Assembly: GCF_014204945.1 (NCBI RefSeq)
Contig: NZ_JACHMN010000003.1
Span: 2,666,001-2,730,000, forward strand
Length of the DNA: 64,000 nt
Reading direction: 5' to 3'
Origin: Allocatelliglobosispora scoriae
GTDB taxonomy: Bacteria > Actinomycetota > Actinomycetes > Mycobacteriales > Micromonosporaceae
Under the pieces are notes generated by a model. That model was not told the DNA's origin and made no database searches. It was given only the letters and a program-made list of their open reading frames with translations. Shown piece after piece: positions 8,202 to 17,666 of this stretch. Position numbers and translations under genes: made by a program. Positions within the stretch are counted from its first letter, which is position 1; each line of letters starts with the position of its first letter.

Positions 8202-9818
8202 ATGTATCGATCACCAACGTCCCGATCGGCTGGCGCCGTCCTCGCCGCACTCGCCATGCTGCTCACCTTCACCGTCGCCACACCGGCACAGTCGGCTGCG
8301 GCACCCGTCCGGATCATGCCCCTCGGCGACTCCATCACCGGCGGACCGGGGTGCTGGCGGGCGGTGCTCTGGGACCGCCTGCAGCGCAGCGGGTTCACCG
8401 ACATCGACTTCGTCGGTACGCTGCCCGGCGGCGGCTGCTCCGTCGCCCACGACGGCGACAACGAGGGCCACGGCGGGTTCAAGGCCACCGGCATCGCCGA
8501 CCAGAACCAGCTCCCGGCATGGCTCGCCGCGACCCGGCCCGACATCGTCCTGATGCACCTGGGCACCAACGACGTCTGGAACAACATTCCCGCCGCGACG
8601 ATCCTCGCCGCCTTCAGCAAGCTCGTCGACCAGATGCGCGCGAGCAACCCGAACATCAAGATCCTGGCCGCGCAGATCATCCCGATGACACCGAGCGGCT
8701 GCACCTGGTGCCCGACCGGGGTCGCCGCGCTCAACGGCGCCATCCCCGGCTGGGCCGCGGGCAAATCCACTGCGCAGTCGCCGATCACCGTGGTCGACCA
8801 GTTCACCGGATTCGACACCGTCGCCGACACCAACGGCGACGGCGTCCACCCCGACGACTCGGGCTTCCAGAAGATCTCCGACCGCTGGTATCCGGCGCTG
8901 ACCCCGCTGCTCGGCGGGCAGACCCCGGTGCCCCCGGGCGCACCCGGCACCCCCGTGGCGTCCGCGATCACGGCGTCGTCGGTCAGCCTGAGCTGGACCG
9001 CCTCGTCGGGGACGGTCGGCGGCTATGAGATCGAGCGCTGCCAGGGGTCCGCCTGCACCGCCTTCGCCCAGGTCGGCACCGCCACGACGACGGCGTTCGC
9101 CGACTCGGGCCTGACCGCCGCGACCGGCTACCGGTACCGGGTGCGGGCCACCAACACGGCCGGAGCCTCGCCCTACTCGGGGATCACCGCTGTCACCACC
9201 GGCGCCGCCGGACAGCTGCCCGGCACGATCAGCGGGGCGGTCACCGCGAGCGGCGTCACCGCCACCTCGCTGACCGTGTCCTGGACCGCCGCGACCGCCG
9301 CCACGAGCTACCAGCTCGAACGCTGCACCGGTTCGGCCTGCACCGGCTTCGCCGCGCTCGCCAACCCCACCACCACCTCGTACGCCGACACCGGCCTCAG
9401 CGCGGGCACCACCTACCGCTACCGGGTCCGCGGCGCGAACTCGACCGGCACCGGTCCCTATGCCGCGTCCGTCCTCACCGTCACGACCACCGGCGGCGGG
9501 GGCGGCGGCTGCTCGGCGACTCTGACCCTGCAGACCGGGTGGGGCGGCGGCTATGTCATGCAGCCCAACACCGTCACCAACACCGGCCCGACCGCGATCA
9601 GCGGCTGGACCGTGACCTTCACCCTGCCCGCCGGGCACGCCCTCACCGGCTCCTGGAACGCCACCGTGACGGTCAGCGGCCAGACCGTGACCGCGCGCGG
9701 CATCACCGGGCAGAACGCCGCGCTCGGTGCCGGTGCCGCTACCACCTGGGGCTTCCAGGCCAGCCGGCCGGGCAGCGACACGGCGGTGCCCTCCGGCGCC
9801 ACCTGCACCAGCCCGTAG
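8202..9818 (+). CDS. Secreted SGNH-family esterase with two FN3 domains and a CBM2
   Basis: The protein has 538 residues. The ATG is preceded by GGAGG, and a signal peptide ends near AQSAAA. The SGNH hydrolase domain (about 35-240) has block I GDSIT with the catalytic Ser, block III GTNDVW and block V DGVHPDDSG with the Asp/His pair. Two fibronectin type III modules follow (about 245-335 and 345-430), then a Gly-rich linker and a C-terminal CBM2 cellulose-binding module (about 437-538). This architecture suits deacetylation or de-esterification of plant polysaccharides while bound to cellulose. The CebR-type box upstream suggests cellobiose induction. Confidence 0.92.
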   Translation: MYRSPTSRSAGAVLAALAMLLTFTVATPAQSAAAPVRIMPLGDSITGGPGCWRAVLWDRLQRSGFTDIDFVGTLPGGGCSVAHDGDNEGHGGFKATGIADQNQLPAWLAATRPDIVLMHLGTNDVWNNIPAATILAAFSKLVDQMRASNPNIKILAAQIIPMTPSGCTWCPTGVAALNGAIPGWAAGKSTAQSPITVVDQFTGFDTVADTNGDGVHPDDSGFQKISDRWYPALTPLLGGQTPVPPGAPGTPVASAITASSVSLSWTASSGTVGGYEIERCQGSACTAFAQVGTATTTAFADSGLTAATGYRYRVRATNTAGASPYSGITAVTTGAAGQLPGTISGAVTASGVTATSLTVSWTAATAATSYQLERCTGSACTGFAALANPTTTSYADTGLSAGTTYRYRVRGANSTGTGPYAASVLTVTTTGGGGGGCSATLTLQTGWGGGYVMQPNTVTNTGPTAISGWTVTFTLPAGHALTGSWNATVTVSGQTVTARGITGQNAALGAGAATTWGFQASRPGSDTAVPSGATCTSP

Positions 9819-9824
9819 CGGCGT

Positions 9825-9860
9825 CCTCGGTCGGCACCACCGTCGTGGTGTCGACCGAGG
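9825..9860. terminator. Terminator after the SGNH-CBM2 gene
   Basis: A 16-bp stem (9825-9840 with 9845-9860) has one wobble pair and a four-base loop. It begins six bases after the stop codon. Confidence 0.8.
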
Positions 9861-9906
9861 AGCTAATCCGCTGTGACCTGCCGCGCGGCTGCGGCAGGAT
9901 GTCGGG

Positions 9907-11475
9907 ATGAGCAGGACCGCACCGAGCCGCCACGGGGCGACAGGCCCGCCCGAGCGTCTGCCTTCGGGGTTCGCCGAGGCCGTCGACGCGGCGGAGCGCC
10001 GTGGCTGGGACGAGGTCGCCCGGCTCGCCGAGGTGCTCGCCGAGATCGAGCGCGGGGCCGACATCGACGCGGCCAGGTCGGCGCTGACCCTGCTCGTCGG
10101 CACGCCGAAAGCGGTGGCGCGGCTGGACGAGAACGCCCGGCGGCGGCTGTGGTGGTCGCCGAGGAGCAGACCGGCGATAGACGCCGTGATGTCGCATCTG
10201 AACAGCTCCGCCATCGGCCCCATCGGGCTGGCGCTGGCGAGCACCCACGCCGACGGACGGGTACGCGAGACCGCGGTGGCCAGGATCGTCGCCGCGCCGG
10301 TCGCCGAGCTCATGCCGTTCCTGCTGCTGCGTACCACCGATTGGGTGCAGCAGGTGCGCGACCGCGCCCGGGCCGGGCTCGCGCTGCTGCTCGCCGACGA
10401 CCTGGCCGCCATGCTGCCCGCGGCCCTCGGGATGGCACTGCTCATCGACGGGCGGCTGCGGGGCGGCTTCGCCCGGACCCAGCTCACGGCTGCGCTGACC
10501 ACCGCGCCGGTGGCCCTTCGGCAGCGGCTGGCCGCCTCGCCGGACCGCGAGCAACGCCGGCTCGTGTTCGACACCGGCCTCGCGCAGCGCTGGTGGCGCA
10601 TCGAGCAGCTGCTCGCGTTCGCCGAGTCCGACGCCGACATCCGCATCCGCTCCCGCGCGGCCGAAGCCGCCTGCCGCGAAGCGGTCTGGACCCGGCGGAC
10701 GGCGACCCTGCAGCGTCTGGCGCGCAGCGCTCACTCCGAGGTCCGGGTGCAGGCGCTGACGGGCCTGAGCCGGGCCGGATACGACGACCAGGTCAGCCCA
10801 TATCTCGACGACGAGTCGGCCCTGGTCCGCGCGGTGGCGCGGGACGCAGTCCGCCGTGCCGGCGGGGATGCGCTGGCGCACTACCGCCGGGCGGTGGCGC
10901 AGGAGGTCCCCGCTCTCGGTGCCGTCGCCGGACTCGCGGAGACCGGTTCCTCCGGCGATGCGGCGTCGATCGAGCTGCTGCTGGCACACCCGGACGCGGA
11001 GCTGCGGGCGCAGGCCGTCCTCGGACTGCTCCAGCTCGACGCCGTACCGGCCGGGAAGGTGATCGCGCTGCTGCGCGACCCGTCGGCCGATGTCGTACGC
11101 GTGGCCGGTGCGGTACTGCGGCGGCGGAATGTCGCCGTACCGGCGGCCCTGCTCTGGGAGCTGCTCGGCGATGGGCGTGCCGAGCTGCGGCTGGCCGGAT
11201 ACCGGTTCCTCCGGGCCGGGACCGGGGCTACGCAGCTGCGGGCGGCGCTGATCCTGGCTGCCGACGCCGATCCGCGGCTGGCCGGGCGCGGCCGTGCAGA
11301 TGCGACGCGGCTCGCCCGGGACGTGGCAGTTCGTGATCAGCGGCGGCCGAGCCCACGGGCACTCACCGTGACGGCCGGTGAACTCGCGGATCTGGAAGAG
11401 GTCATCGCTCGGGCCGCCGAGTCGCTCGGCGCGGAGACGACCGCCGTGCTGCTCAGCCTGCGAGGAACTCGGTGA
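9907..11475 (+). CDS. HEAT-repeat-like protein
   Basis: The protein has 522 residues, is soluble and lacks a signal peptide. It is built almost wholly of short Leu/Ala-rich helical pairs such as SEVRVQALTGLSRAGYDD and DAELRAQAVLGLLQLDA, typical of HEAT or armadillo-like solenoids used for protein-protein binding. No catalytic motif was seen. The 3' end overlaps the convergent hydrolase gene by 23 bases. Its role is unknown; a scaffold or regulatory binding function is the only supportable guess. Confidence 0.8.
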   Translation: MSRTAPSRHGATGPPERLPSGFAEAVDAAERRGWDEVARLAEVLAEIERGADIDAARSALTLLVGTPKAVARLDENARRRLWWSPRSRPAIDAVMSHLNSSAIGPIGLALASTHADGRVRETAVARIVAAPVAELMPFLLLRTTDWVQQVRDRARAGLALLLADDLAAMLPAALGMALLIDGRLRGGFARTQLTAALTTAPVALRQRLAASPDREQRRLVFDTGLAQRWWRIEQLLAFAESDADIRIRSRAAEAACREAVWTRRTATLQRLARSAHSEVRVQALTGLSRAGYDDQVSPYLDDESALVRAVARDAVRRAGGDALAHYRRAVAQEVPALGAVAGLAETGSSGDAASIELLLAHPDAELRAQAVLGLLQLDAVPAGKVIALLRDPSADVVRVAGAVLRRRNVAVPAALLWELLGDGRAELRLAGYRFLRAGTGATQLRAALILAADADPRLAGRGRADATRLARDVAVRDQRRPSPRALTVTAGELADLEEVIARAAESLGAETTAVLLSLRGTR

Positions 11476-12190
11476 CCACTGCGTCGATCTCGCGCCGCCG
11501 GGCGAAGATGTCAGCCGAGTCGTCGCACATGAGCAGCATGGACTGCGGGAAGTAGTCCGCGATGGCCTGCGCGACCGGTAGGGGATGCACGATGTCGCCC
11601 GGTTGTCCCACCACCAGGACTCGCGTCTGCGGCGCGGGAGTAGCCAGGTCGATTCCGGCGGTGGGGACACCGGCGCAGAGCCAGCGGAACACCGCCTGCG
11701 TCTCGGGCAGGATGTAACGCTGGGCGCAGGTGAGAGCCCAGGCACGCGCGGCGACCGTGGAGCGGCCGGGCTCGGCGAGCGTGCTCAGGAGCATCTGCTC
11801 GATGGTCCCGACCTGTTGCTGTGCGGCGGCCTCGGTGAGCCCGGCCACGAACTCGGTGCCGTCGAGTCGAGGCTGGTCGAACGCGAACGGCACGATGAGG
11901 ACCACCGCGTCGAACTGGTCGGGCGCGTCCAGGACCGCCCGCAGCAGTGTGCTGGCGCCCCGGCACATCGCCGCAGCTCGGCGGGCGCCGTGTTTCCGGG
12001 CGATGGCGAGGACGACGCCGCTCAAGGCCGCGTAGGGGTCGGCGAGGTCGACCTGGGCGGCGTCGATGTCGGCGAAGTGTGTCGTCGAGTCCATGCCGGC
12101 CAGATAACCGAGGCGTTCTCTGGTGCCTGCGAGTGGCGGTACCCAGACGGTGTCGGCGAGGGTCACGGGTCGGTCCTTCTCGTTCGTCAC
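11453..12190 (-). CDS. Alpha/beta-hydrolase-fold protein with Cys at the nucleophile position
   Basis: The protein has 245 residues. The GTG at 12190 overlaps the ketosynthase stop by GTGA, which fixes the start. The nucleophile-elbow region reads RRAAAMCRGAS, so C76 occupies the place where most family members have Ser. A likely acid-loop motif is GQPGDIVHP. Near the C-terminus, where the catalytic His is expected, the sequence reads CDDSADIFA with no His. It could be a thioesterase- or acyltransferase-like partner of the upstream ACP and ketosynthase, or a non-catalytic member. It is the third gene of a tight operon. Confidence 0.75.
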   Translation of the reverse strand: MTNEKDRPVTLADTVWVPPLAGTRERLGYLAGMDSTTHFADIDAAQVDLADPYAALSGVVLAIARKHGARRAAAMCRGASTLLRAVLDAPDQFDAVVLIVPFAFDQPRLDGTEFVAGLTEAAAQQQVGTIEQMLLSTLAEPGRSTVAARAWALTCAQRYILPETQAVFRWLCAGVPTAGIDLATPAPQTRVLVVGQPGDIVHPLPVAQAIADYFPQSMLLMCDDSADIFARRREIDAVVTEFLAG

Positions 12191-13410
12191 GGAGTGTGGA
12201 AGACCAGGCTGGCGTTCTGGCCGCCGAAGCCGAAGGAGTTGCTCATCGCGGCGGTGTGGCGCAGCGGGCGCGGGCAGCCGGTGACGACGTCGAGGTCGAT
12301 CTCCGGATCGAGTCGGTCCAGATTGGCCGTCGGCGGAACCTCCTGGTGCTGGAGCGCGAGGACGGTGCACGCCGCCTCGATGGCGCCCGCGGCGCCGATC
12401 GTGTGCCCGACGATGCTCTTCGTCGCGGTCACCGGGGGCACGGTGGTGAAGACCTGCCGCAGCGCGAGGTATTCGGCGAGGTCGCCGGCCTGGGTCGAGG
12501 TGCCGTGGGTGTTGACGTGCCCGATTGCCGCCGGGTCCAGCCCGGCGTCGCGAAGGGCGGCCCGCATCGCCTGGGCCGCCCCCCGGCCCTCCGGGTGCGG
12601 CGCGGCGAAGTGGTGGGCGTCGCTGGAGGCGGCGTATCCGGTCAGGAGCGCTCTGATCCGGGCGTTGCGGGCCGCAGCGAAGTCGGGGCGTTCGAGTACC
12701 AGCAGGCCGGCACCTTCACCCAGGACGAATCCGTCCCGCTCGGCGTCGAACGGACGGCAGGCTCCTGCCGGGTCCCAGGACCGTTTGGAGACCGCGCTGG
12801 TCTGGGCGAGGATCGTCGCGGTGAAGGGCGAGAGCACGGACTCGGCGCCGCCCGCCACCACGATGTCGCAGGTGCCGGCCCGGAGCAGGTCCCGGGCCAC
12901 GCCGATCGCGGTGGCACCGGAGGCGCAGGCGCTGCTGGTCGCGAACGACGGACCCTGGACCTGCAGGTCCATCGCCACCTCTCCGGCCGCCATGTTGGGC
13001 ACGCTGCGGGAGGTGGTCAACGCCGACACCCTGGCCGCGTCCCCGGCGGCGATCTGGGCGAAGGCGCGGGCGTAGCGGTGGGTGCTGTTCGAACCGGTGC
13101 CGATGATGACACCGACCCGCGTCGGGTCCCAGCTCGCGGTGTCGAGTCCGGCATCACGAATCGCTTCGCGGGCTGCGACGATCGCCATCTGTGCGAACGG
13201 GTCGAGCCGCCAGGCAAGGTTCCGTCCGAGCTCGCCGATCGGGTCGAACCCCGTGACGGCGCATCCGAACTCGCAGGGCAGCCCGCTGAGGCGGGGATCG
13301 ACGGCGGCGAGCGACCGACCGGCCCGCAGACCGGCCCACATCGCGGCTGTCCCCGTTCCCGCCGCACAGACGACGCCGAGTCCGGTGACGGCGATGTCCC
13401 GGTCGCTCAT
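12187..13410 (-). CDS. Beta-ketoacyl-ACP synthase (FabF/KAS-II-like)
   Basis: The protein has 407 residues, the usual length. All condensing-enzyme residues are present: C162 in TSSACASGA, H302 in NTHGTSTQAGD, and K331 with H336 in KSIVGHTIGAAGA. It should extend an acyl-ACP by decarboxylative condensation. It overlaps the ACP gene (ATGA) and the hydrolase gene (GTGA), indicating strict co-expression. A dedicated ACP, and the lack of malonyl-transferase, ketoreductase or dehydratase genes nearby, suggest a specialised acyl product relying on housekeeping fatty-acid enzymes. The product is unknown. Confidence 0.93.
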   Translation of the reverse strand: MSDRDIAVTGLGVVCAAGTGTAAMWAGLRAGRSLAAVDPRLSGLPCEFGCAVTGFDPIGELGRNLAWRLDPFAQMAIVAAREAIRDAGLDTASWDPTRVGVIIGTGSNSTHRYARAFAQIAAGDAARVSALTTSRSVPNMAAGEVAMDLQVQGPSFATSSACASGATAIGVARDLLRAGTCDIVVAGGAESVLSPFTATILAQTSAVSKRSWDPAGACRPFDAERDGFVLGEGAGLLVLERPDFAAARNARIRALLTGYAASSDAHHFAAPHPEGRGAAQAMRAALRDAGLDPAAIGHVNTHGTSTQAGDLAEYLALRQVFTTVPPVTATKSIVGHTIGAAGAIEAACTVLALQHQEVPPTANLDRLDPEIDLDVVTGCPRPLRHTAAMSNSFGFGGQNASLVFHTP

Positions 13411-13652
13411 GCCTGCTCCTCCTGCGCCATGCGCAGCATGTCGACGACCTCACCGACGGTCGATTGCGCGGTCACAGCGCCCAATGCCTTTGGTGGGATG
13501 CCGCATTCATCGTCGATCATGATGCCGAGCTCGACCCGCGCCAGGGAGTCCAGGCCCAGTTCCTCAAGGGTTCGACCGGGGTCCACCAGGTCTGCGGATA
13601 CGTGCAGCCGCTCCCGGAGCAGCTTTTCCACCAGTGCATAGATGTCGGTCAC
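13407..13652 (-). CDS. Acyl carrier protein
   Basis: The protein has 81 residues. The phosphopantetheine site is LGLDSLARVELG with S36, followed by the acidic helix MIDDECGI. The start is a GTG at 13652 with a GAGG purine stretch upstream. It is the first gene of the ACP-KS-hydrolase operon. The 225 bases upstream, up to the divergent LamG-like gene, hold the promoter and are noticeably richer in A and T than the rest of the region. Confidence 0.93.
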   Translation of the reverse strand: MTDIYALVEKLLRERLHVSADLVDPGRTLEELGLDSLARVELGIMIDDECGIPPKALGAVTAQSTVGEVVDMLRMAQEEQA

Positions 13653-13877
13653 GTCTTCGCCTCTCTCCGCTCGTTGGGTCCGCCGCCAACGGCGTTCGAT
13701 CCGGCGAATCAGGATCTCCTCGGGGCATTCGCGCAGGCAATGAAAGGTTCCGCGAGGCGGAAAGATGGTCGAAGACGAGGGGTCCTCAGGCTGAGCTGCC
13801 ACGGAAGAGAACCGCAGCAACCCGAAATCTTCAAGACCTGATGTTTCACTCGACCCTAAAAAGGAAAATCGGACATT

Positions 13878-14636
13878 GTGACGATAAATGGTCTTTGGGT
13901 GTCTGTCGGTGTGCGACGTCTGGCTGTCCGGGTGCTGCTGGTGACCATTGCTACGGCTACCGCTGCGGCACCTTCTCGTACGGCGGCCGCCATGCCCGTA
14001 CCGGGGACGGAGACTCGGTTCGTGTTCACGGCGGCGACGGGTACGGTCGCCCAGTCCGGCGACGTGTCCCTGCACGTGGTGGCCGTCGGCGGTGGAGCCG
14101 TCGCGTTGACCCCCCACGGGTCGGGCAACGCGTTGCTGTTCCCGGACCGGTGCAGATCGCGCCGCAACGCCTGCCGGGTCATCGTGGAGAGCCAGCCGGA
14201 CCCGGCCGCCCTCAACCCGGGCGGCCGCCCGTTCTCCTTCGGCGCCGCGGTCCGCATCACCGCCGGCCAGGTGCGACGGGGCGCCAACGTGCTCCAGAAG
14301 GGCCTGCGCCAGTCACCGGCCCAGTACAAGCTGCAGGTGGACGCCGGCCGGCCCAGTTGCGTACTGATCGGTGTCGGCGACCACCGTGCCTACATCGCCC
14401 GCGGTCGGACAGCGGTCGCCGACGGGGCCTGGCACACGGTGGTGTGCCAGCGGCTCGCCGCGGCGCTCGTGCTGACGGTGGACGGGGCTGAGGCCGCCCG
14501 CCGGCCCATCCCCCCGGCTCTGACGGTTGCCAACAGCAGCCCGCTGCGGCTGGGCGGCAAGCACACCGCCGTCGGCAACGACCAGTACGTCGGAGACCTG
14601 GACAATCCCTTCGTCACCATCCCCGCCGCCCGGTAG
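13878..14636 (+). CDS. Secreted LamG/concanavalin-like domain protein
   Basis: The protein has up to 252 residues. A signal peptide (RRLAVRVLLVTIATATAAA) is followed by a beta-rich domain with FSFGAAVRI, GAWHTVVCQRL and TVDGAEAA, typical of laminin-G/concanavalin A-like sugar- or ligand-binding sandwiches. An AAGGA lies 12 bases before the GTG at 13878; in-frame GTGs at 13896 or 13908 are also possible starts. Cysteines around RCRSRRNACR suggest a disulfide. No catalytic residues were recognised. The function is probably extracellular binding. Confidence 0.75.
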   Translation: MTINGLWVSVGVRRLAVRVLLVTIATATAAAPSRTAAAMPVPGTETRFVFTAATGTVAQSGDVSLHVVAVGGGAVALTPHGSGNALLFPDRCRSRRNACRVIVESQPDPAALNPGGRPFSFGAAVRITAGQVRRGANVLQKGLRQSPAQYKLQVDAGRPSCVLIGVGDHRAYIARGRTAVADGAWHTVVCQRLAAALVLTVDGAEAARRPIPPALTVANSSPLRLGGKHTAVGNDQYVGDLDNPFVTIPAAR

Positions 14637-14650
14637 TTCCGCGCGAGCTT

Positions 14651-14675
14651 GTTTAAAAGATGTCGTTTAGGGCAT
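14651..14675 (+). promoter_or_regulatory. Sigma-B-like promoter upstream of hemerythrin-catalase
   Basis: GTTT, 15 bases, then GGGCAT resembles the actinobacterial general-stress promoter form GTTT-N(14-16)-GGGTAT. It lies about 127 bases before the hemerythrin-like start, which fits stress induction of the downstream pair. There is one mismatch in the -10 element. Confidence 0.45.
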
Positions 14676-14801
14676 TTCCCCCTGGAGGGCGTCGGTACTC
14701 GGTCAGGATGGCAGAACGAGCTCGCCGACGCGTGCCTACGGCGGGCCCTGCTTGCGCGTCTGCCGCTCGGCCACCCTCATCACATCTAGTGAGGAGACGA
14801 A

Positions 14802-15335
14802 GTGCCTACCACGGCCGACGACGTCATAACGGGCCTGCTGGCCCAGCACCAACAGATCAAGCTGCTCTTCGCCCAGATCGCGACCGCCAGCGGCGACCAT
14901 CGCAAGCAGCTGTTCCAGGAACTGGTCGGGGTGATGGCGGTGCACGAGAGTGTCGAGCAGGCGCTGATCCACCCCGCCGCCGAGACCGTGATCGCCGACG
15001 GCGCGACGGTGGTCGGGCAGCGGCTGGCGGAGGAGGAGGAAGCCAAGTCCGCACTCGCCGGCCTCTACGAGCTCGATGTCGACGAAGCGCAGTTCGACGT
15101 GCAGCTGGCGGAGCTGCGCGACGCGGTCGCGGCACACGCGCAGGCCGAGGAGGAGCTGGAGTTCCCGCAGCTCCAGGAAGTGGTGGACCCGGTCGAGCTC
15201 GCGCGCATGCAGGAGACCCTGCGGGCTGCTCAGACGATGCTGCCGCTGCCGGGTCCACCGAAGGACGTGTTCGACCAGGTGAGCGTCGCGCTGAGGGACG
15301 CCATGACGATGACGGATGGGGAGCAGCGGTCATGA
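14802..15335 (+). CDS. Hemerythrin-like (HHE) domain protein
   Basis: The protein has 177 residues and a GTG start. Histidines and acidic residues sit in the spacing expected for a four-helix HHE metal site: QHQQIK near residue 16, GDHRKQ near 32, VHESVEQ near 51, LIHPAAE near 60, AAHAQAEEELEFPQL near 110. Such proteins bind a di-iron centre and may sense or scavenge oxygen, NO or peroxide. The stop overlaps the catalase ATG (ATGA), so the two are co-translated, supporting a role in oxidative-stress defence. Confidence 0.88.
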   Translation: MPTTADDVITGLLAQHQQIKLLFAQIATASGDHRKQLFQELVGVMAVHESVEQALIHPAAETVIADGATVVGQRLAEEEEAKSALAGLYELDVDEAQFDVQLAELRDAVAAHAQAEEELEFPQLQEVVDPVELARMQETLRAAQTMLPLPGPPKDVFDQVSVALRDAMTMTDGEQRS

Positions 15336-17572
15336 CCGGCAAGCCGAAGAAGGCAGTAGCCACGGACAAGGCACCGGCGAAGAAGACCGCGCCGGCGAAG
15401 AAGGCCGCGGTCAAGGAGCCGGTGGCGGCGGTCGAGCCGCCGTCGGTGGAGACCGACAACCCCAAGGACGTGCAGCTGGACGCCTACCGCGTCGGATCGG
15501 CCGACGCGGTGATGACGACCGATCAGGGCATCGGTGTCGAGGACACCGACAACGCGTTGCGGGCGGGTCCGCGGGGCCCGAACCTGCTGGAGGACTTCCA
15601 CCTGCGCGAGAAGATCACGAGGTTCGACCACGAGCGGATCCCGGAGCGCGTGGTGCACGCCCGCGGGTCCGGGGCGCACGGCTACTTCCAGCCCTACGGC
15701 GACGAGATGAGCCGCTACACCGCAGCCGCGTTCCTGACCGACCCGGCGGTGCGTACGCCGGTGTTCGTGCGCTTCTCCACCGTGCAGGGCTCGCGGGGCT
15801 CGACCGACACCGCCCGCGACGTACGCGGGTTCGCGGTGAAGTTCTACACCGAGCAGGGCAACTTCGACCTGGTCGGCAACAACATGCCGGTCTTCTTCAT
15901 CCAGGACGGCATCAAGTTCCCCGACATCATCCACGCCGTCAAACCGGAGCCGCACAACGAGATCCCGCAGGCGGCATCGGCGCATGACACGTTCTGGGAC
16001 TTCGTGTCGCTGCAGCCCGAGACGATGCACCACCTGATCTGGGTGATGTCGGACCGGGCGCTGCCCCGCAGCTACCGCACCATGCAGGGGTTCGGCGTCC
16101 ACACGTTCCGGTTCGTCGCCGCGGACGGGACCGCGACGTTCGTGAAGTTCCACTGGAAGCCGCTCGCCGGCGTCCACTCCCTGGTCTGGGACGAGGCGCA
16201 GAAGATCTCCGGCAAGGACCCGGACTTCCACCGCCGCGACCTGTGGGAGTCGATCGAGTCCGGCGCCTTCCCCGAGTACGAGCTGGGAGTGCAGCTGATC
16301 GCCGAGGCCGACGAGTTCGCCTTCGACGACCTCGACCTGCTCGACCCGACCAAGCTCGTTCCGGAGGAGGTGGTGCCGGTGGTGCCGGTCGGGAAGCTGA
16401 CCCTCAACCGCAACCCGGACAACTTCTTCGCCGAGACCGAGCAGGTGGCCTTCCTCGTCAGCAACGTCGTGCCGGGCATCGACTTCACCAACGACCCGCT
16501 GCTGCAGGCCCGGCTGTTCTCCTATCTCGACACGCAGCTCACCCGTCTGGGCGGGCCGAACTTCGCGCAGCTGCCGATCAACCGGCCGGTCGCGCCGGTG
16601 CACAACCACCAGCAGGACGGCTTCCACCAGCACGGCATCCGGGTCGGGCAGGCCAACTACCACCCGAACTCCCTCGGCGGCGGGTTCCCGGCGGTGGCGG
16701 GTGCGGGCGGCGGTGCCTTCGTGCACCGTCCGGACCAGGTCGACGGGGTGAAGGCGCGTAAGCGGGCGGAGACGTTCGCCGACCATTACGGCCAGGCCAC
16801 CCTGTTCTGGAACAGCATGAGCGCCTGGGAGAAGGAGCACATCGTCGCGGCGTACCGCTTCGAGCTGGGCAAGGTCACCGCGATGCACATCCGCACGCTG
16901 ATGGTCGACCACCTCAACCGGATCGACCACACGCTCGCGGTGTCGGTGGCGGCCGGGATCGGGGTGGCCGCACCGAAGGCGGCGAAACCCGCCCATGCGC
17001 GGCTGTCGCCCGCGCTGAGCCAGCTCAGCCAGCCCGGTGCCGGGATCGTGGGACGGAAGGTCGCGATCCTGGTCGCTCCCGGCGTCGACGCGGGGGCTGT
17101 CATCGGCGTACGCGACGCGCTGACCGCTCAGGGGGCGGTGGTGGAGCTGCTGGCACCCGTAGACGGAGCAGTCGAAGCCGCCGATGGGAAGGCCCTGCCG
17201 GTGGACCGCGCGATGAACACCGTCGCGTCGGTGCTCTACGACGCGGTCGTCGTGGGTGGCGGCGGAGAAGCGGTGGACGTGCTGGTCGCCGACGGTGTCG
17301 CCGTGCACTTCGTGGCGGAGGCCTACAAGCACGCCAAACCGCTGGGCGTCCTCGGCGCGGGCGAGCGGCTGGCGCAGGCGGCCCGGCTGCCCGTCTTCGG
17401 GGAGTCCGACCGCCAGGGGGCGCCGGCGAGCAAGCCGATCGCGGGTGCGCTCGACGGTGTGGTGTTCCTCGCCGAAGGCGCCAAGAAGGTCAACGCGTTC
17501 GTCGGTGACCTCGTCGTCGCGATCGAGGCGCACCGGCACTACGACCGGCCCGTGGACGGCATCGCCGCGTGA
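15332..17572 (+). CDS. katE: Large-subunit (HPII/KatE-type) catalase with a Lys/Ala-rich N-terminal tail
   Basis: The protein has 746 residues, the size of clade-2 monofunctional catalases. Catalytic H109 lies in [12 protein letters not shown], the distal Asn in [11 protein letters not shown] (about 183), and the heme-proximal Tyr in [14 protein letters not shown]. The C-terminal 150 residues form the class-I glutamine amidotransferase/DJ-1-like domain ([13 protein letters not shown]) found in HPII. Residues 4-32 contain repeated PAKK/KK motifs resembling histone H1-like tails of actinobacterial nucleoid proteins, which is unusual in a catalase. It is coupled to the hemerythrin gene. It decomposes hydrogen peroxide in the cytoplasm. 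Confidence 0.95.
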   Translation: MTGKPKKAVATDKAPAKKTAPAKKAAVKEPVAAVEPPSVETDNPKDVQLDAYRVGSADAVMTTDQGIGVEDTDNALRAGPRGPNLLEDFHLREKITRFDHERIPERVVHARGSGAHGYFQPYGDEMSRYTAAAFLTDPAVRTPVFVRFSTVQGSRGSTDTARDVRGFAVKFYTEQGNFDLVGNNMPVFFIQDGIKFPDIIHAVKPEPHNEIPQAASAHDTFWDFVSLQPETMHHLIWVMSDRALPRSYRTMQGFGVHTFRFVAADGTATFVKFHWKPLAGVHSLVWDEAQKISGKDPDFHRRDLWESIESGAFPEYELGVQLIAEADEFAFDDLDLLDPTKLVPEEVVPVVPVGKLTLNRNPDNFFAETEQVAFLVSNVVPGIDFTNDPLLQARLFSYLDTQLTRLGGPNFAQLPINRPVAPVHNHQQDGFHQHGIRVGQANYHPNSLGGGFPAVAGAGGGAFVHRPDQVDGVKARKRAETFADHYGQATLFWNSMSAWEKEHIVAAYRFELGKVTAMHIRTLMVDHLNRIDHTLAVSVAAGIGVAAPKAAKPAHARLSPALSQLSQPGAGIVGRKVAILVAPGVDAGAVIGVRDALTAQGAVVELLAPVDGAVEAADGKALPVDRAMNTVASVLYDAVVVGGGGEAVDVLVADGVAVHFVAEAYKHAKPLGVLGAGERLAQAARLPVFGESDRQGAPASKPIAGALDGVVFLAEGAKKVNAFVGDLVVAIEAHRHYDRPVDGIAA

Positions 17573-17580
17573 CATCGGCG

Positions 17581-17617
17581 CGGTGGCGGGCGGGCGGTTA
17601 CCGCCCGCCCGCCACCG
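17581..17617. terminator. Terminator after the catalase
   Basis: A 17-bp perfect G+C-rich stem (17581-17597 with 17601-17617) and a TTA loop start nine bases after the catalase stop. Confidence 0.85.
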
Positions 17618-17666
17618 CCGCCGGTGAGGAAGGGGAGCGCAGGGCTCAGGCGGGTACGGCGGCCGT

